A DNA stretch of 64,000 nucleotides from Bradyrhizobium sp. KBS0727 (GCF_005937885.2 NZ_CP042176.1:2909501-2973500); one strand, 5' to 3'; positions 16,416 through 26,468 are shown, counted from the first letter of the stretch. Numbers and translations are program-made. Notes: generated by a model from the sequence alone, not told the origin.

Positions 16416-16430
16416 TTAACGGGTAGTTAA
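16416..16430 (-). promoter_or_regulatory. CtrA-type box (TTAA-N7-TTAA) upstream of the histidine kinase
   Basis: On the minus strand the site reads TTAACTACCCGTTAAC, an exact TTAA-N7-TTAAC match to the CtrA consensus, about 101-115 bases before the kinase start. Further TTAA half-sites at 16383, 16395 and 16432 surround it. CtrA is the master cell-cycle regulator in this class. Confidence 0.6.
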
Positions 16431-16453
16431 ATTAACGTTTGGCGGCAGTGGCT

Positions 16454-16571
16454 TCATCCTTCGAGACGCATCGCTTTGCGATGCTCCTCAGGATGAGGTC
16501 TCAGGATCCTCACGAGGTCTGAGACCCTCATGGTGAGGAGCGCGTTTTCGCGCGTCTCGAACCATGAGGCC
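16454..16571. repeat. Palindromic intergenic repeat
   Basis: The segment starts TCATCCTTCGAGACGC and ends with the related GCGCGTCTCGAACCATGAGG. Nested inverted pairs (GAGGTCTCAGG / CCTCATGGTGAGGAGC and others) would fold into a large hairpin. I recall this type of TCCTTCGAGACGC repeat as common between genes in Bradyrhizobium and relatives. It lies between two minus-strand genes. Confidence 0.6.
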
Positions 16572-16597
16572 ACAAGACCAGCCGTTACGAAACCAGT

Positions 16598-17467
16598 TCA
16601 GCGCTGCAACCTCGCCAAGAGACTCGACGTATCCCAGCGCTTGCCGCCCATTTTCTCGACCTCGGCGTAGAACTGATCGACCAGCGCGGTCACCGGCAGG
16701 CTGGCGCCGTTGCGGCGGGCCTCGGCGATGCAGATCGAAAGGTCCTTGCGCATCCATTCGACCGCGAAGCCGAAATCGAACTTGTCTTCGTTCATGGTCT
16801 TGTAGCGGTTTTCCATCTGCCAGGACTGCGCTGCGCCCTTCGAGATGGTTTCGATCACGGCTGGAACGTCGAGGCCGGATTTCTTGGCGAAATGAATGCC
16901 TTCGGACAGGCCCTGGACCAGGCCGGCGATGCAGATCTGGTTGACCATCTTGGTCAGTTGGCCGCTTCCCGCGGGTCCCAGCAGCTTGCACATCCGCGCA
17001 TAGGCCGCGATCACAGGCTCGGCGCCGGCATAGGCGTCTTCCGTGCCGCCGCACATCACGGTCAGCACGCCATTCTCGGCGCCGGCCTGTCCGCCGGACA
17101 CCGGTGCGTCGATGAACTTGAAGCCGGCCTTGGTGGCCGCGGCATCCAGCTCGCGGGCGACCTCGGCCGATGCGGTGGTGTGGTCGACGAATACAGCGCC
17201 CTTCTTCATGCCGGCGAAGGCGCCGTCGGCGCCAACCGTGACGGCGCGCAGATCATTGTCGTTGCCGACGCAGCACATCACAAAATCCTGGCCTTCGGCG
17301 GCGGCCTTCGGCGTGGCGGCGGCGCGGCCGCCGAACTTGTCGGTCCAATCCTTCGCCTTGGCCGCGGTGCGGTTGTACACGGTCACGTCGTGGCCGCCTT
17401 TTTTCACCAGATGTCCTGCCATCGGGAAACCCATGACGCCGAGACCGAGAAAAGCGACTTTAGCCAT
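16598..17467 (-). CDS. NAD(P)-dependent beta-hydroxyacid dehydrogenase (3-hydroxyisobutyrate dehydrogenase-like)
   Basis: 289 residues, normal for the family. FLGLGVMGFPMAGHL (6-20) binds the cofactor, DAPVSGGQAGAENG is the substrate-binding signature, and GSGQLTKMVNQ carries the catalytic Lys. The family covers 3-hydroxyisobutyrate dehydrogenase, tartronate semialdehyde reductase and succinic-semialdehyde/glyoxylate reductases, and the sequence does not decide among them. No valine-catabolism gene is adjacent, so mmsB is not assigned. It is transcribed as a single gene, with the VOC gene reading away from it. Confidence 0.9.
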   Translation of the reverse strand: MAKVAFLGLGVMGFPMAGHLVKKGGHDVTVYNRTAAKAKDWTDKFGGRAAATPKAAAEGQDFVMCCVGNDNDLRAVTVGADGAFAGMKKGAVFVDHTTASAEVARELDAAATKAGFKFIDAPVSGGQAGAENGVLTVMCGGTEDAYAGAEPVIAAYARMCKLLGPAGSGQLTKMVNQICIAGLVQGLSEGIHFAKKSGLDVPAVIETISKGAAQSWQMENRYKTMNEDKFDFGFAVEWMRKDLSICIAEARRNGASLPVTALVDQFYAEVEKMGGKRWDTSSLLARLQR

Positions 17468-17698
17468 GTGTGCTACCTTGTCTTACCTTGGGGTTTTCTT
17501 GGGGGTTTTGACCGGACATTGAACTGGCCGGACGGTGTTCTCTGCGTTTTCGAGAGCCGGAGAGGGGGCCCCGGAGGCGGGAACCGCACCATAAACCCTG
17601 CGTCATGAAGGGCAACGGCTTCGTTTGGTGGGCGAGCCCGGTTTTGTGCTAGGATCGGCCGCGCGTTTAAGACTTCACAAAAAAGGGAGTGACATCGC

Positions 17699-18136
17699 AT
17701 GGGCGTCAGCGTGGGCGTGCTTGACCATTTCAATATCCGGACCCGGAATCTTGCCGACACGGTCCGGTTCTATGAGGACGTGATGGGGCTGGAGAAGGGC
17801 CCCCGGCCCAACTTCGCCTTTCCCGGCGCCTGGATGTACAGCGAGGGCAAGGCGGTGGTGCACCTGGTCGATATTTCAAAGACCGACGAGCCGCAGAAGC
17901 CGGATTCCGGCGTCGTCCATCACGTCGCGTTTGCCAGTTCCGGGTTCGACGGCATGAAGAAGCGGCTCGAGTCCAAGGGTATGGCCTATGACTCGCGACA
18001 GGTTCCGGGCGGCGATCTCTGGCAGATCTTCGTCGACGATCCCAACGGGGTCATGATCGAACTGAACTACGAGGCCGCCAAGGAAGGCGGCGTGGTGGCG
18101 CCGGCCGAGCGGCGGGATGACGTCGGGGCGAGGTAG
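17699..18136 (+). CDS. VOC family protein (glyoxalase/dioxygenase fold)
   Basis: 145 residues. It has two paired beta-alpha-beta-beta-beta units, starting VLDHFNIRTRNLADTVRFYEDVMGL and ending QIFVDDPNGVMIELNYE. The metal ligands expected of the vicinal oxygen chelate fold can be placed at His10, His56 and Glu near 121. Small one-domain VOC proteins include lactoylglutathione lyase and methylmalonyl-CoA epimerase relatives, and the substrate here is unknown. The ATG is preceded by AAAAAAGGGAGTGACATCGC, with AGGGAG about eight bases upstream. Confidence 0.86.
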   Translation: MGVSVGVLDHFNIRTRNLADTVRFYEDVMGLEKGPRPNFAFPGAWMYSEGKAVVHLVDISKTDEPQKPDSGVVHHVAFASSGFDGMKKRLESKGMAYDSRQVPGGDLWQIFVDDPNGVMIELNYEAAKEGGVVAPAERRDDVGAR

Positions 18137-18178
18137 CCTTTTGGGCGGTTAGGCTCTATCTGTCGCATCCGAATGCCA

Positions 18179-18295
18179 TAGCGTTTTCGAGCGAAGCATG
18201 CCCTCGGACTTGATCCGTGGGTGGAATCCGGTTCGTATAGCAATCAAGTTTACGCAGATTGCGTAGACTTATCTGCGGTAGAAAACGCGTCAAAA
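18179..18295. repeat. Interspersed repeat, GCGTTTTCGAGCGAAG family (copy with an internal insertion)
   Basis: It begins with GCGTTTTCGAGCGAAG and ends with GAAAACGCGTCAA, the outer arms shared with copies at 20814, 22152 and 26622. About 60 extra bases separate the arms here. The outer arms are complementary (GCGTTTTC / GAAAACGC), so each copy can fold back. Confidence 0.6.
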
Positions 18296-18352
18296 CAAAA
18301 GTAAAGCCCGGTTCTGATGTAATCAGAACCGAAGGCTATTAGGAGATGCGCG

Positions 18353-19504
18353 GTGAGCGTTACGCAGCAACAGGTTCTCGATGCCCTCGCCAAGGTGGCG
18401 TCGCCGCGCGGCGTTCCCCTGACCAACGCCAATGTGCTGTCGGAGATCGCGGTCACTGACGGCAAGGTGTTCTTTTCGATCAATGTCGACGCGGCGGAAG
18501 CCCGCGCCTGGGAAAGCGTGCGCGTGCAGGCCGAAGCCGCCGTGCGCGCGATCCCCGGCGTGACGGTCGCCATGATCGCGCTGACGGCCGAGCGCAAGGC
18601 GGGGTCGCCGGCGGCCGCGCCGCAAGCCGCGCCGCATCGCCATTCGCATGCTCATGCTCCCGGTGTGCAGCCGGTCGCCGCCCACAAGCCGCCGCAAAGC
18701 CCGGCGTCGCCGATGTCCAAGCAATCGGAAATTCCAGGCGTCGCCGCTGTGATCGCGGTGGCCTCGGGCAAGGGTGGCGTCGGAAAATCGACCACCGCGC
18801 TCAACCTGGCGCTGGGCTTGCGCGACCTGGGCTTACGCGTCGGTCTGCTCGATGCCGACATTTACGGCCCTTCGGTGCCGCGGCTGACCGGCATTCACGA
18901 GAAGCCGCAACTCGACGATAACCGAAAGATGATTCCGATCCAGCGCTTCGGGCTTTCGATCATGTCGATCGGCTTCCTGGTCGAGGAAGATACCGCGATG
19001 ATCTGGCGCGGCCCGATGGTGATGTCGGCGATCACCCAGATGCTGCGCGATGTGGCGTGGGGCACGCTCGATATTCTCGTTGTCGACATGCCGCCCGGCA
19101 CCGGCGACGCGCAACTGACGCTGGCGCAGAACGTGCCGTTGAAAGGGGCGGTCATCATCTCGACCCCGCAGGACCTTTCCCTGATCGACGCGCGGCGGGG
19201 ACTGGCGATGTTTCGGAAGGTCAACGTGCCCGTGCTCGGCATCGTCGAGAACATGAGCTACTTTCAGTGCCCGGAGTGCGGCACGCGATCGGATATTTTC
19301 GGCCACGGTGGCGCGCGGCACGAGGCGGAGCGGCTGGGCGTGCCGTTCCTCGGCGAAATCCCGCTGCATATGTCGATCAGGACCTCTTCGGATGCCGGTA
19401 ATCCGGTGGTCGCCAGCGAGCCCGACGGGCCGCACGCGGCGATCTATCGCGCCATCGGCACCCAGGTTCGCGATCAACTCAAAGCCGCCATCGCCGCGGC
19501 CTGA
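18353..19504 (+). CDS. apbC: Iron-sulfur cluster carrier ATPase, Mrp/ApbC/NBP35 family
   Basis: 383 residues. An N-terminal MIP18/DUF59 domain (about 1-80) is joined by a His-rich linker (HRHSHAHA near 95-102) to a P-loop ATPase with the deviant Walker A GKGGVGKST (139-147), the switch DMPPGTGDAQLTL, and the cluster-binding YFQCPECG motif. Mrp/ApbC proteins carry and transfer [4Fe-4S] clusters to apo-enzymes. The GTG start follows GGAG about ten bases upstream. A short palindrome, CGCGGCC-TGA-GGCCGCG, spans the stop codon. The gene is monocistronic in this layout. Confidence 0.93.
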   Translation: MSVTQQQVLDALAKVASPRGVPLTNANVLSEIAVTDGKVFFSINVDAAEARAWESVRVQAEAAVRAIPGVTVAMIALTAERKAGSPAAAPQAAPHRHSHAHAPGVQPVAAHKPPQSPASPMSKQSEIPGVAAVIAVASGKGGVGKSTTALNLALGLRDLGLRVGLLDADIYGPSVPRLTGIHEKPQLDDNRKMIPIQRFGLSIMSIGFLVEEDTAMIWRGPMVMSAITQMLRDVAWGTLDILVVDMPPGTGDAQLTLAQNVPLKGAVIISTPQDLSLIDARRGLAMFRKVNVPVLGIVENMSYFQCPECGTRSDIFGHGGARHEAERLGVPFLGEIPLHMSIRTSSDAGNPVVASEPDGPHAAIYRAIGTQVRDQLKAAIAAA

Positions 19505-19711
19505 GGCCGCGAAATGGTGCCTGAAATCGCACCGCGCCATGCGGTATGCGACTTTCGTTTAATCAGTGCAGTCATGCCTTCGTCGCGTTTTCGAACGGCC
19601 AACTTCCGTGCTAAGCCGCCCCGGCCAGAGCGCCCCGGATGACGTGGAATTCGCCCGCCGGAGGACCGCTCGAGGAAATATGGGAAACGCCCCGTCTCAA
19701 GGAGAGATTGA

Positions 19712-20800
<1,089 letters not shown>

Positions 20801-20813
20801 TCTGATCCTGACT

Positions 20814-20865
20814 AGAGCGTTTTCCAGCGAAGTGGAAACCGGCTCGCGTTAAGAAAACGCGTCAA
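20814..20865. repeat. Interspersed repeat, GCGTTTTCGAGCGAAG family
   Basis: About 52 bases with outer arms GCGTTTTC and GAAAACGC and the core GCGAAGTGG-AA-CCGG. It lies just behind the first TakP-like gene. Related copies are at 18179, 22152 and 26622. Confidence 0.65.
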
Positions 20866-20875
20866 ATCAAAAATC

Positions 20876-20912
20876 TAGAGCCCCGTTCCGATTCCATCGG
20901 AACGGGGCTCTA
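20876..20912. other. Perfect 17-pair hairpin
   Basis: TAGAGCCCCGTTCCGAT (20876-20892) pairs without mismatch with 20896-20912 around a three-base loop. There is no T run after it, so it is not a classical terminator. It may block exonuclease or act as an mRNA-stability element between the two binding-protein genes. Confidence 0.7.
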
Positions 20913-20920
20913 GCGAAATG

Positions 20921-20953
20921 AAGCCCGGTCCCGGCAAGGGGGCCGGGCTTTTT
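20921..20953 (+). terminator. Rho-independent terminator after the first TRAP binding-protein gene
   Basis: AAGCCCGG (20921-20928) pairs with CCGGGCTT (20943-20950), followed by T residues to 20953. It should uncouple the two binding-protein genes transcriptionally. Confidence 0.7.
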
Positions 20954-21058
20954 GCGTTTTCGGACCTGTTCGGGATGGATATCCGGAACCGGATGCTCCA
21001 TGCTGGCCGCAGGCCTCGACACGAAGGCTGAATGACACAACCAACAGGGACGGATGCA

Positions 21059-22147
21059 ATGAAGCGAAGAGACTTTATCAAGGTCACCGGCCTCGGTGCC
21101 GCGGGTGCGGCGACGCTGGCTGCGCCGGCCATCGCGCAGTCGATGCCGGAGATCAAGTGGCGGATGACGACGAGCTGGCCGAAATCGCTCGATACGCTGC
21201 ACGGCGGCGCCGAGATGATGGCCAAGTTGGTCGGCGAAGCCACCGACAACAAATTCCAGATCCAGACCTTTGCGGCAGGCGAGATCGTTCCGGGTCTGCA
21301 GGTGCTCGACGCGGTGCAGAACGCGACCGTCGAAATGGGCCACACCGCCTCCTACTATTACTTCGGCAAGGACCCGACCTTTACGTTCGGCTCGTCGGTG
21401 CCGTTTGGACCGAACTCGCGCATCAACCAGGCCTGGTACATGCTGGGCGGCGGCAAGGAGCTCCTGAACGAGTTCTACAAGAGCTACAACGTCACCTCGC
21501 TGCTGGCCGGCAACACCGGCTGCCAGATGGGCGGCTGGTTCCGCAAGGAGATCAACACCGTCGACGATCTCAAGGGACTGAAATTCCGCATCGGCGGCTT
21601 TGCCGGCCGCGTCATGCAGAAGCTCGGTTGCGTCCCGCAGCAGCTTGCGGGCGGCGACATCTATCCGGCGCTCGAGAAAGGCACGATCGACGGCGCCGAA
21701 TGGGTCGGTCCCTATGACGACGAGAAGCTCGGCTTCTTCAAGGTCGCGCCGCACTACTACTATCCCGGCTGGTGGGAAGGCGGCCCGATGCTGCTGGCGA
21801 TCGTCAACCTCGACAAGTGGAACGCGCTGCCGAAATATTATCAAAGCGTTCTCGAGCAGGCCGGCCACTTCTCCAACAACTGGATGATGGCGCGATACGA
21901 CCAGGCCAACCCGACGGCGTTGAAAAAACTGCTCGCCGCCGGCACCAAGCTGCACGCATTCCCGCCCGCTGTGATGGAAGCCTCGCTCAAGGCGGCAAAG
22001 GAACTGCACAGCGAAGTCGCCGCGACCAACCCCAACTTCAAGAAGCTGTTGGAATCGTTGACCAGCTTCTCCAGCAACGGCTACCAGTGGTTCCAGGTCG
22101 CCGAAGTCGGCTACGACAATTTCATGGCGCGCCACTCGCAGAGCTGA
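21059..22147 (+). CDS. TRAP transporter substrate-binding protein, TakP-like (copy 2)
   Basis: 362 residues from the ATG at 21059, with a Tat leader (MKRRDFIKVTGLGAAGA... AIAQ) like that of copy 1. The same ligand-site segments recur: [56 protein letters not shown] and [15 protein letters not shown]. The two proteins are clearly duplicates that have diverged, mostly in the first lobe and C terminus, so ligands may differ. An upstream in-frame ATG at 21032 would add nine residues before the leader and is less likely. It converges on the permease genes across a bidirectional terminator. Confidence 0.9.
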   Translation: MKRRDFIKVTGLGAAGAATLAAPAIAQSMPEIKWRMTTSWPKSLDTLHGGAEMMAKLVGEATDNKFQIQTFAAGEIVPGLQVLDAVQNATVEMGHTASYYYFGKDPTFTFGSSVPFGPNSRINQAWYMLGGGKELLNEFYKSYNVTSLLAGNTGCQMGGWFRKEINTVDDLKGLKFRIGGFAGRVMQKLGCVPQQLAGGDIYPALEKGTIDGAEWVGPYDDEKLGFFKVAPHYYYPGWWEGGPMLLAIVNLDKWNALPKYYQSVLEQAGHFSNNWMMARYDQANPTALKKLLAAGTKLHAFPPAVMEASLKAAKELHSEVAATNPNFKKLLESLTSFSSNGYQWFQVAEVGYDNFMARHSQS

Positions 22148-22151
22148 TCCA

Positions 22152-22202
22152 TAGCGTTTTCGAGCGAAGTGGGTACCGGTTCGCGTGAAGAAAACGCGTC
22201 AA
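22152..22202. repeat. Interspersed repeat, GCGTTTTCGAGCGAAG family
   Basis: A near-consensus copy (GCGTTTTCGAGCGAAGTGGG ... TTCGCGTGAAGAAAACGCGTC) directly after the second binding-protein gene and before its terminator. Confidence 0.65.
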
Positions 22203-22229
22203 GAAAACCATTCGAAGCCGACGCAAACA

Positions 22230-22261
22230 AAAAACCCCGGAGCGAAAGCTCCGGGGTTTTT
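22230..22261. terminator. Bidirectional rho-independent terminator
   Basis: A stem of AAAAACCCCGGAGC with GCTCCGGGGTTTTT around a GAAA loop gives a T run in both directions. It sits between the convergent binding-protein and dctM genes and should serve both. Confidence 0.88.
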
Positions 22262-22282
22262 CACGTCGGCAGGTGATCTCAG

Positions 22283-23884
22283 CTATTTCGAAGGCTGGCC
22301 GAAATCGAGCGGTGGCAATTCGATCTGCGGCACCTCGATCCTGACCTTGGAGAGGTCGACGTCGAGTGGCTTGTCGAGCAGGCCGGTGACCACGACCGGG
22401 AAGGCGATCACGATCGCCACCATGATCAGCTGCAGGCCGATCCAGGGCAGCGCGCCCCAGTAGATGTCGGAGCTCTTGACTTCCTTCGGCGCGACGCCGC
22501 GCAGGTAGAACAGCGCGAAGCCGAACGGCGGATGCAGGAACGAGGTCTGCATGTTGACGCACAGCATGACGCCGAACCAGATCAGCGCGGCATCGGGGCC
22601 GACCACCGGCGCCAGCACCTTCTGCGCGATCGGCGCGATCATCGGCAGGATGATGAAGGCGATCTCGAAGAAGTCGAGGAAGAACGCCAGGAAGAAGATG
22701 AACAGGTTGATGAAGATCAGGAAGCCCCAGACGCCGCCCGGGATCGAGGTCAGCATGTGCTCGAGCCAGACGCCGCCGGAGACGCCGAGGAACACCACCG
22801 AGAAGCAGGTCGAGCCGATCAGGATGAACACCACCATGGTGGAGATGCGCATGGTGGTCTCGTAGCCCTGCTTGATCAGGTCGCGCAGGTCCGGAATGCG
22901 GACGGCCTCGAGGCAGATCCAGACCACGGCGATGTAGACCACCGCAAACGTCAGCTTGAACAGCTTGCCGTCGCCGAGCAACATGCCGATGATCGTGCCG
23001 ATGCCGGTGGCGATGATGCCGACGAGGACCATCTTGTGCCCGGTTGAGCTGAGCTCCTTGTGATGGATCGCGGCGAGCACGATGGCGCCGATGGCGCCCA
23101 TTGCGCCGGCTTCCGTCGGCGTCGCCAGGCCCAGCATCATGGTGCCCAGCACCACGAAGATCAGCACGGCAGAGGGAATGATGCCGAGCAGGCACTTCTT
23201 CCACAGCGGCCAGCCGGTCAGCGTCAGCGCTGTCTTGGGCACTGCCGGGACGTGGCTCGGCTTGATGATGCTGAGCAGGAAGGTGTAGCCGGCGAACAGG
23301 AAGATCTGGAACACCGAGGGTCCCCAGGCGCCGAGATACATGTCGCCGACCGACTTGCCGAGCTGGTCGGCGAGCACGATCAGCACCAGCGAGGGCGGCA
23401 CCAGTTGCGTGATGGTGCCCGAGGCCGCCAGCACGCCGGTGATGTAGCGCATGTTGTAGCCGTAGCGGATCATCACCGGCATCGAGATCAGCGCCATGGC
23501 AATGACCTGCGCCGCCACCGTGCCGGTGATGGCGCCGAGGATGAAGCCGACGATGATGACGGAATAGCCGAGGCCGCCGCGGATCGGGCCGAACAGCTGG
23601 CCCATCGAATCCAGCATGTCTTCGGCAAGCCCGCAGCGCTCGAGGATCGCGCCCATGAAGGTGAAGAACGGGATCGCCAGCAGCAACTCGTTGGAAAGCA
23701 CGCTGCCGAAGATGCGGCCGGGGATCGCCTGCAGGAAGTTCAGGTCGAAGAAGCCGAGGTGGATCGAAAGAAAGCCGAAGGCGAGGCCGAGCGCGGCGAG
23801 CGTAAACGCTACCGGGAAGCCGATCAGCATGGCCAGAACCAGGCCGCCGAACATCATCGGCGGCATCATCTCCAGCGTGATCAT
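22283..23884 (-). CDS. TRAP transporter large permease, DctM type
   Basis: 533 residues with at least 12 hydrophobic helices. The start MITLEMMPPMMFGGLVLAMLIGFPVAFTL and the segments PSLVLIVLADQLGKSVGDMYLGA and GLATPTEAGAMGAIGAIV are characteristic of the DctM family; the latter forms the sodium/substrate pathway. It is longer than the usual 425-residue DctM because of an extra stretch in the middle (about residues 240-330), a feature of the TakP/TAXI-neighbouring larger subgroup. It overlaps the small-permease stop by four bases (ATGA), so the two are translationally coupled. Confidence 0.92.
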   Translation of the reverse strand: MITLEMMPPMMFGGLVLAMLIGFPVAFTLAALGLAFGFLSIHLGFFDLNFLQAIPGRIFGSVLSNELLLAIPFFTFMGAILERCGLAEDMLDSMGQLFGPIRGGLGYSVIIVGFILGAITGTVAAQVIAMALISMPVMIRYGYNMRYITGVLAASGTITQLVPPSLVLIVLADQLGKSVGDMYLGAWGPSVFQIFLFAGYTFLLSIIKPSHVPAVPKTALTLTGWPLWKKCLLGIIPSAVLIFVVLGTMMLGLATPTEAGAMGAIGAIVLAAIHHKELSSTGHKMVLVGIIATGIGTIIGMLLGDGKLFKLTFAVVYIAVVWICLEAVRIPDLRDLIKQGYETTMRISTMVVFILIGSTCFSVVFLGVSGGVWLEHMLTSIPGGVWGFLIFINLFIFFLAFFLDFFEIAFIILPMIAPIAQKVLAPVVGPDAALIWFGVMLCVNMQTSFLHPPFGFALFYLRGVAPKEVKSSDIYWGALPWIGLQLIMVAIVIAFPVVVTGLLDKPLDVDLSKVRIEVPQIELPPLDFGQPSK

Positions 23885-24420
23885 TGCGTAGGCCTCTCGT
23901 ATTTCGCATCGATCACGACATAACCCTTCAGTGCGGCGATGCGCTTGATCACCTCGGAGACACCTTGCAGCGCCAGCAGCACGAAGCCGACCGGAACCAC
24001 GATCTTGATCGGCCAGCGCACCAGGCCGCCGGCATTGCTGGAAATTTCGCCGACATTGTAAGCCTGCATAAAGAACGGCCAGGACAGATAGCTGAGCAGC
24101 AGGCAGGACGGGATCAGGAAGCACAGCGTGCCGATCAGGTCGAGCCAGAGCTGGCCGCGCTCGGACAGCATCAGATAGAGGATCTCGACGCGGACATGCT
24201 CGTTGCGCTTGAAGGTGTAGGAGGCGCCGAACATCACGAAGATCGCGAACATGTACCACTGCAATTCGAGCCAGCTATTGGAGCTGTAGCCGAACGCGTA
24301 GCGGATCATTGCATTGCCGGCGCTGACCACGCAGGCCGCCAGCACGAGGAAGTTGCAGACGTCGCCCAGTTTCTGATTGAGCCAGTCGATACTTTCACTG
24401 ATTGCCAGCATTGGGCGCAT
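23881..24420 (-). CDS. TRAP transporter small permease, DctQ type
   Basis: 179 residues with four membrane helices. The pattern NAMIRYAFGYSSNSWLELQWYMFAIFVMFGASYTFKRNEHVRVEI is typical of DctQ. It pairs with DctM to form the membrane unit that takes substrate from the TakP-like proteins, using a sodium gradient. The ATG at 24420 has GAGGAGAACGTG directly upstream; a longer frame from 24522 lacks support. Two binding-protein genes for one permease pair suggest that the transporter accepts more than one binding protein. Confidence 0.9.
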   Translation of the reverse strand: MRPMLAISESIDWLNQKLGDVCNFLVLAACVVSAGNAMIRYAFGYSSNSWLELQWYMFAIFVMFGASYTFKRNEHVRVEILYLMLSERGQLWLDLIGTLCFLIPSCLLLSYLSWPFFMQAYNVGEISSNAGGLVRWPIKIVVPVGFVLLALQGVSEVIKRIAALKGYVVIDAKYERPTQ

Positions 24421-24784
24421 CACGTTCTCCTCGGACACGTCATTGCAGCGCGCCGGATGTTTCAACCGATGTCGCAACGCCCCCGCGCGCGGCGCTATGA
24501 CCTGGCGCTGGACGCGCAACACCGCGTCCGCGCGTCAAACGCACGGCGTCATGGCTCATTCGCAGGAGCGATTGCAACGAGTGTCCTCCCCCAATCCTGT
24601 GCTTCCGCCGTCTTGGCTGCACCCGCTTTAACTAAGGTAACGGGTACAGCGGCCTGTTCCGGCCGCGCTGGCATGAAAGCCGGGGCACCATTTCAGCGCC
24701 GTGTGGCGCCGTCAATTGGAAAATGGGCAAATTGACGCGGCCTCAACTAGTTGCGCGGGGAGGCCGTCATTCATACCGAAAATT
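24421..24784. promoter_or_regulatory. Intergenic region upstream of the TRAP permease genes
   Basis: The 364-base gap lies between the end of moaA and the start of dctQ, both on the minus strand. It should hold the dctQM promoter. I see no confident promoter, riboswitch or small gene; the part near 24640-24660 (TAACTAAGGTAACGGGTAC) is slightly AT-richer and repetitive. Confidence 0.35.
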
Positions 24785-25819
24785 TCAGCCGCCGGTCACG
24801 CTCATGTGGCGGCTGACGCTCGGGCGGTTATGCCGGCGGTCGATGATGAAGTCGTGGCCCTTCGGCTTCAGGCCGATGGCGCGATCGATCGCGGCGGAGA
24901 GCAGGTCGTTGTCAACGGAGGCCCGCAACGGCTTGCGCAAATCGGAGGCATCCTCGTGCCCGAGGCAGGTGTGCAGGGTTCCGGTGCAGGTGATCCGTAC
25001 CCGGTTACAGGATTCGCAGAAATTATGGGTCATCGGCGTGATGAAGCCGAGCTTGCCGCCGGTCTCGGCGACCCGGACATAGCGGGCGGGGCCGCCGGTG
25101 TCGTCGTCGAGGTCGGTCAGCGTGTAGTGCTTCTCGAGCCGTGCGCGGACGAGCGACAGCGGCACGTACTGGTCGATGCGGCCTTCGCCGATATCGCCCA
25201 TCGGCATCACTTCGATCAGGGTCAGCGCCATGCCCTTGCCGTGCGCCCACTGCATCAGCGAGGGGATTTCCTCCTCGTTCATGTTCTTGAGCGCCACCGC
25301 GTTGATCTTCACGGCGAGGCCCGCGGCGCGCGCGGCTTCGATGCCGGCCAGCACCTTGTCGAGATCGCCCCAGCGGGTGATGGCGCGGAATTTTGCCGCG
25401 TCGAGCGTATCGAGCGAGACGTTGACGCGGCGCACGCCGCAGTCGCGCAGCTCGCCGGCGAAGCGCGCCAGTTGCGAGCCGTTGGTGGTCAGCGTCAGTT
25501 CATCGAGCGCGCCGGATCCGAGATGCCGCGACAGCGAGCGCACCAGCGTCATCACATTGCGCCGGACCAGCGGCTCGCCGCCGGTGAGGCGGATCTTGCG
25601 CACGCCCTTGGCGACGAAGGCCGTGCACAGCCGGTCGAGCTCTTCGAGCGTCAGCAGATCCGCCTTGGGCAGGAACGTCATGTCCTCGGACATGCAGTAG
25701 AAGCAGCGCAGATCGCAGCGATCGGTGACCGACACCCGCAGATAGCGGATGGTTCGGCCGAACGGATCGACCATGGGGCGGAACAACAGATCGGGAGAAT
25801 TCAACACAGGTCCGCTCAT
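24785..25819 (-). CDS. moaA: GTP 3',8-cyclase MoaA
   Basis: 344 residues, the usual length. The radical-SAM motif CDLRCFYC places Cys35, Cys39 and Cys42 on the first [4Fe-4S] cluster; the C-terminal cluster is held by [12 protein letters not shown] and a third Cys in LHTCLG. The protein ends in Gly-Gly, which reaches into the active site in MoaA. It converts GTP to 3',8-cyclo-GTP, the first step of molybdenum-cofactor synthesis. No other moa gene is adjacent. A long 160-base leader precedes it, in which no clear Moco riboswitch could be drawn. Confidence 0.97.
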   Translation of the reverse strand: MSGPVLNSPDLLFRPMVDPFGRTIRYLRVSVTDRCDLRCFYCMSEDMTFLPKADLLTLEELDRLCTAFVAKGVRKIRLTGGEPLVRRNVMTLVRSLSRHLGSGALDELTLTTNGSQLARFAGELRDCGVRRVNVSLDTLDAAKFRAITRWGDLDKVLAGIEAARAAGLAVKINAVALKNMNEEEIPSLMQWAHGKGMALTLIEVMPMGDIGEGRIDQYVPLSLVRARLEKHYTLTDLDDDTGGPARYVRVAETGGKLGFITPMTHNFCESCNRVRITCTGTLHTCLGHEDASDLRKPLRASVDNDLLSAAIDRAIGLKPKGHDFIIDRRHNRPSVSRHMSVTGG

Positions 25820-25979
25820 CGATGGGTGCTTTGCTGGCGTGCCTTGTTCGGCGCGGGGGCCGCGACGTCGAGACTCCCGCTAGCACAATCTAGGCACGTT
25901 GCAAGGCAGCTACAACAAGCCGCACACGATGTGCAGCTTTTTGGTGCGGTGCGGCGCATCGGGCGATTTGGAAAACCGA

Positions 25980-26468
25980 TCAGCGGGTTGCGGGCGCGGT
26001 TGCGGGGGCAGGAGCCTGGGCCGGGGCAGGTGTCGTATCCGGGAACGGCGACGCGGCGTCGGCGGGGGCCGCCTTCGGCTTCTTCGGTTTTTTCGGCCGC
26101 ATCGGCTTTCGCACCTTCGGCGGCGGCGCGGCCGGCTTCAGTTCGGCAAATACCGGGCTCGGCTCGATGGTGGTGGAGGCGGGGTTGGCGAAATCGCCGG
26201 GGCTCCGGATCACTTGGACGGGAACCGTGACCGGCTGGAACCTGGGCAGCGCGAAGGTGACGGCGAAGCCGGCGTCGGGCGCCGGCACGGTGACCGAGCA
26301 GGGTGTCTTGCAGCCGGGTCCGAGCGAGGTGGTGGCATCGGCGCCCGGCGGCGTCGATTCGAGCTGGACCTGGACCGGTGGCGGCGTCGGCTTGAAGGAA
26401 TCGAGGGAAAACGAGGAGCAGCCGGCGAGGCTGATCCCGGTAACGGCAATCGCGATAACACGACGCAT
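25980..26468 (-). CDS. Putative lipoprotein with PEGA-like domain and Pro/Ala/Lys-rich tail
   Basis: 162 residues. The signal peptide ends in the lipobox LAGC (Cys17), predicting a lipid anchor. Residues 34-95 contain VQLESTPPGADATTSLGPGCKTPCSVTVP, resembling the PEGA carbohydrate- or surface-associated fold, with two Cys that could pair. The C-terminal third is low-complexity, with a Lys/Pro block (KVRKPMRPKKPKKPK) that could contact peptidoglycan or lipopolysaccharide. Function unknown. A CtrA-type box lies about 100 bases upstream. Confidence 0.82.
   Translation of the reverse strand: MRRVIAIAVTGISLAGCSSFSLDSFKPTPPPVQVQLESTPPGADATTSLGPGCKTPCSVTVPAPDAGFAVTFALPRFQPVTVPVQVIRSPGDFANPASTTIEPSPVFAELKPAAPPPKVRKPMRPKKPKKPKAAPADAASPFPDTTPAPAQAPAPATAPATR

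Noticed and set aside
24421..24784. A molybdenum-cofactor riboswitch or other structured leader
   Set aside because: The gap lies downstream of moaA, not upstream, and no conserved stem set could be drawn; the 160-base moaA leader also gave nothing convincing.
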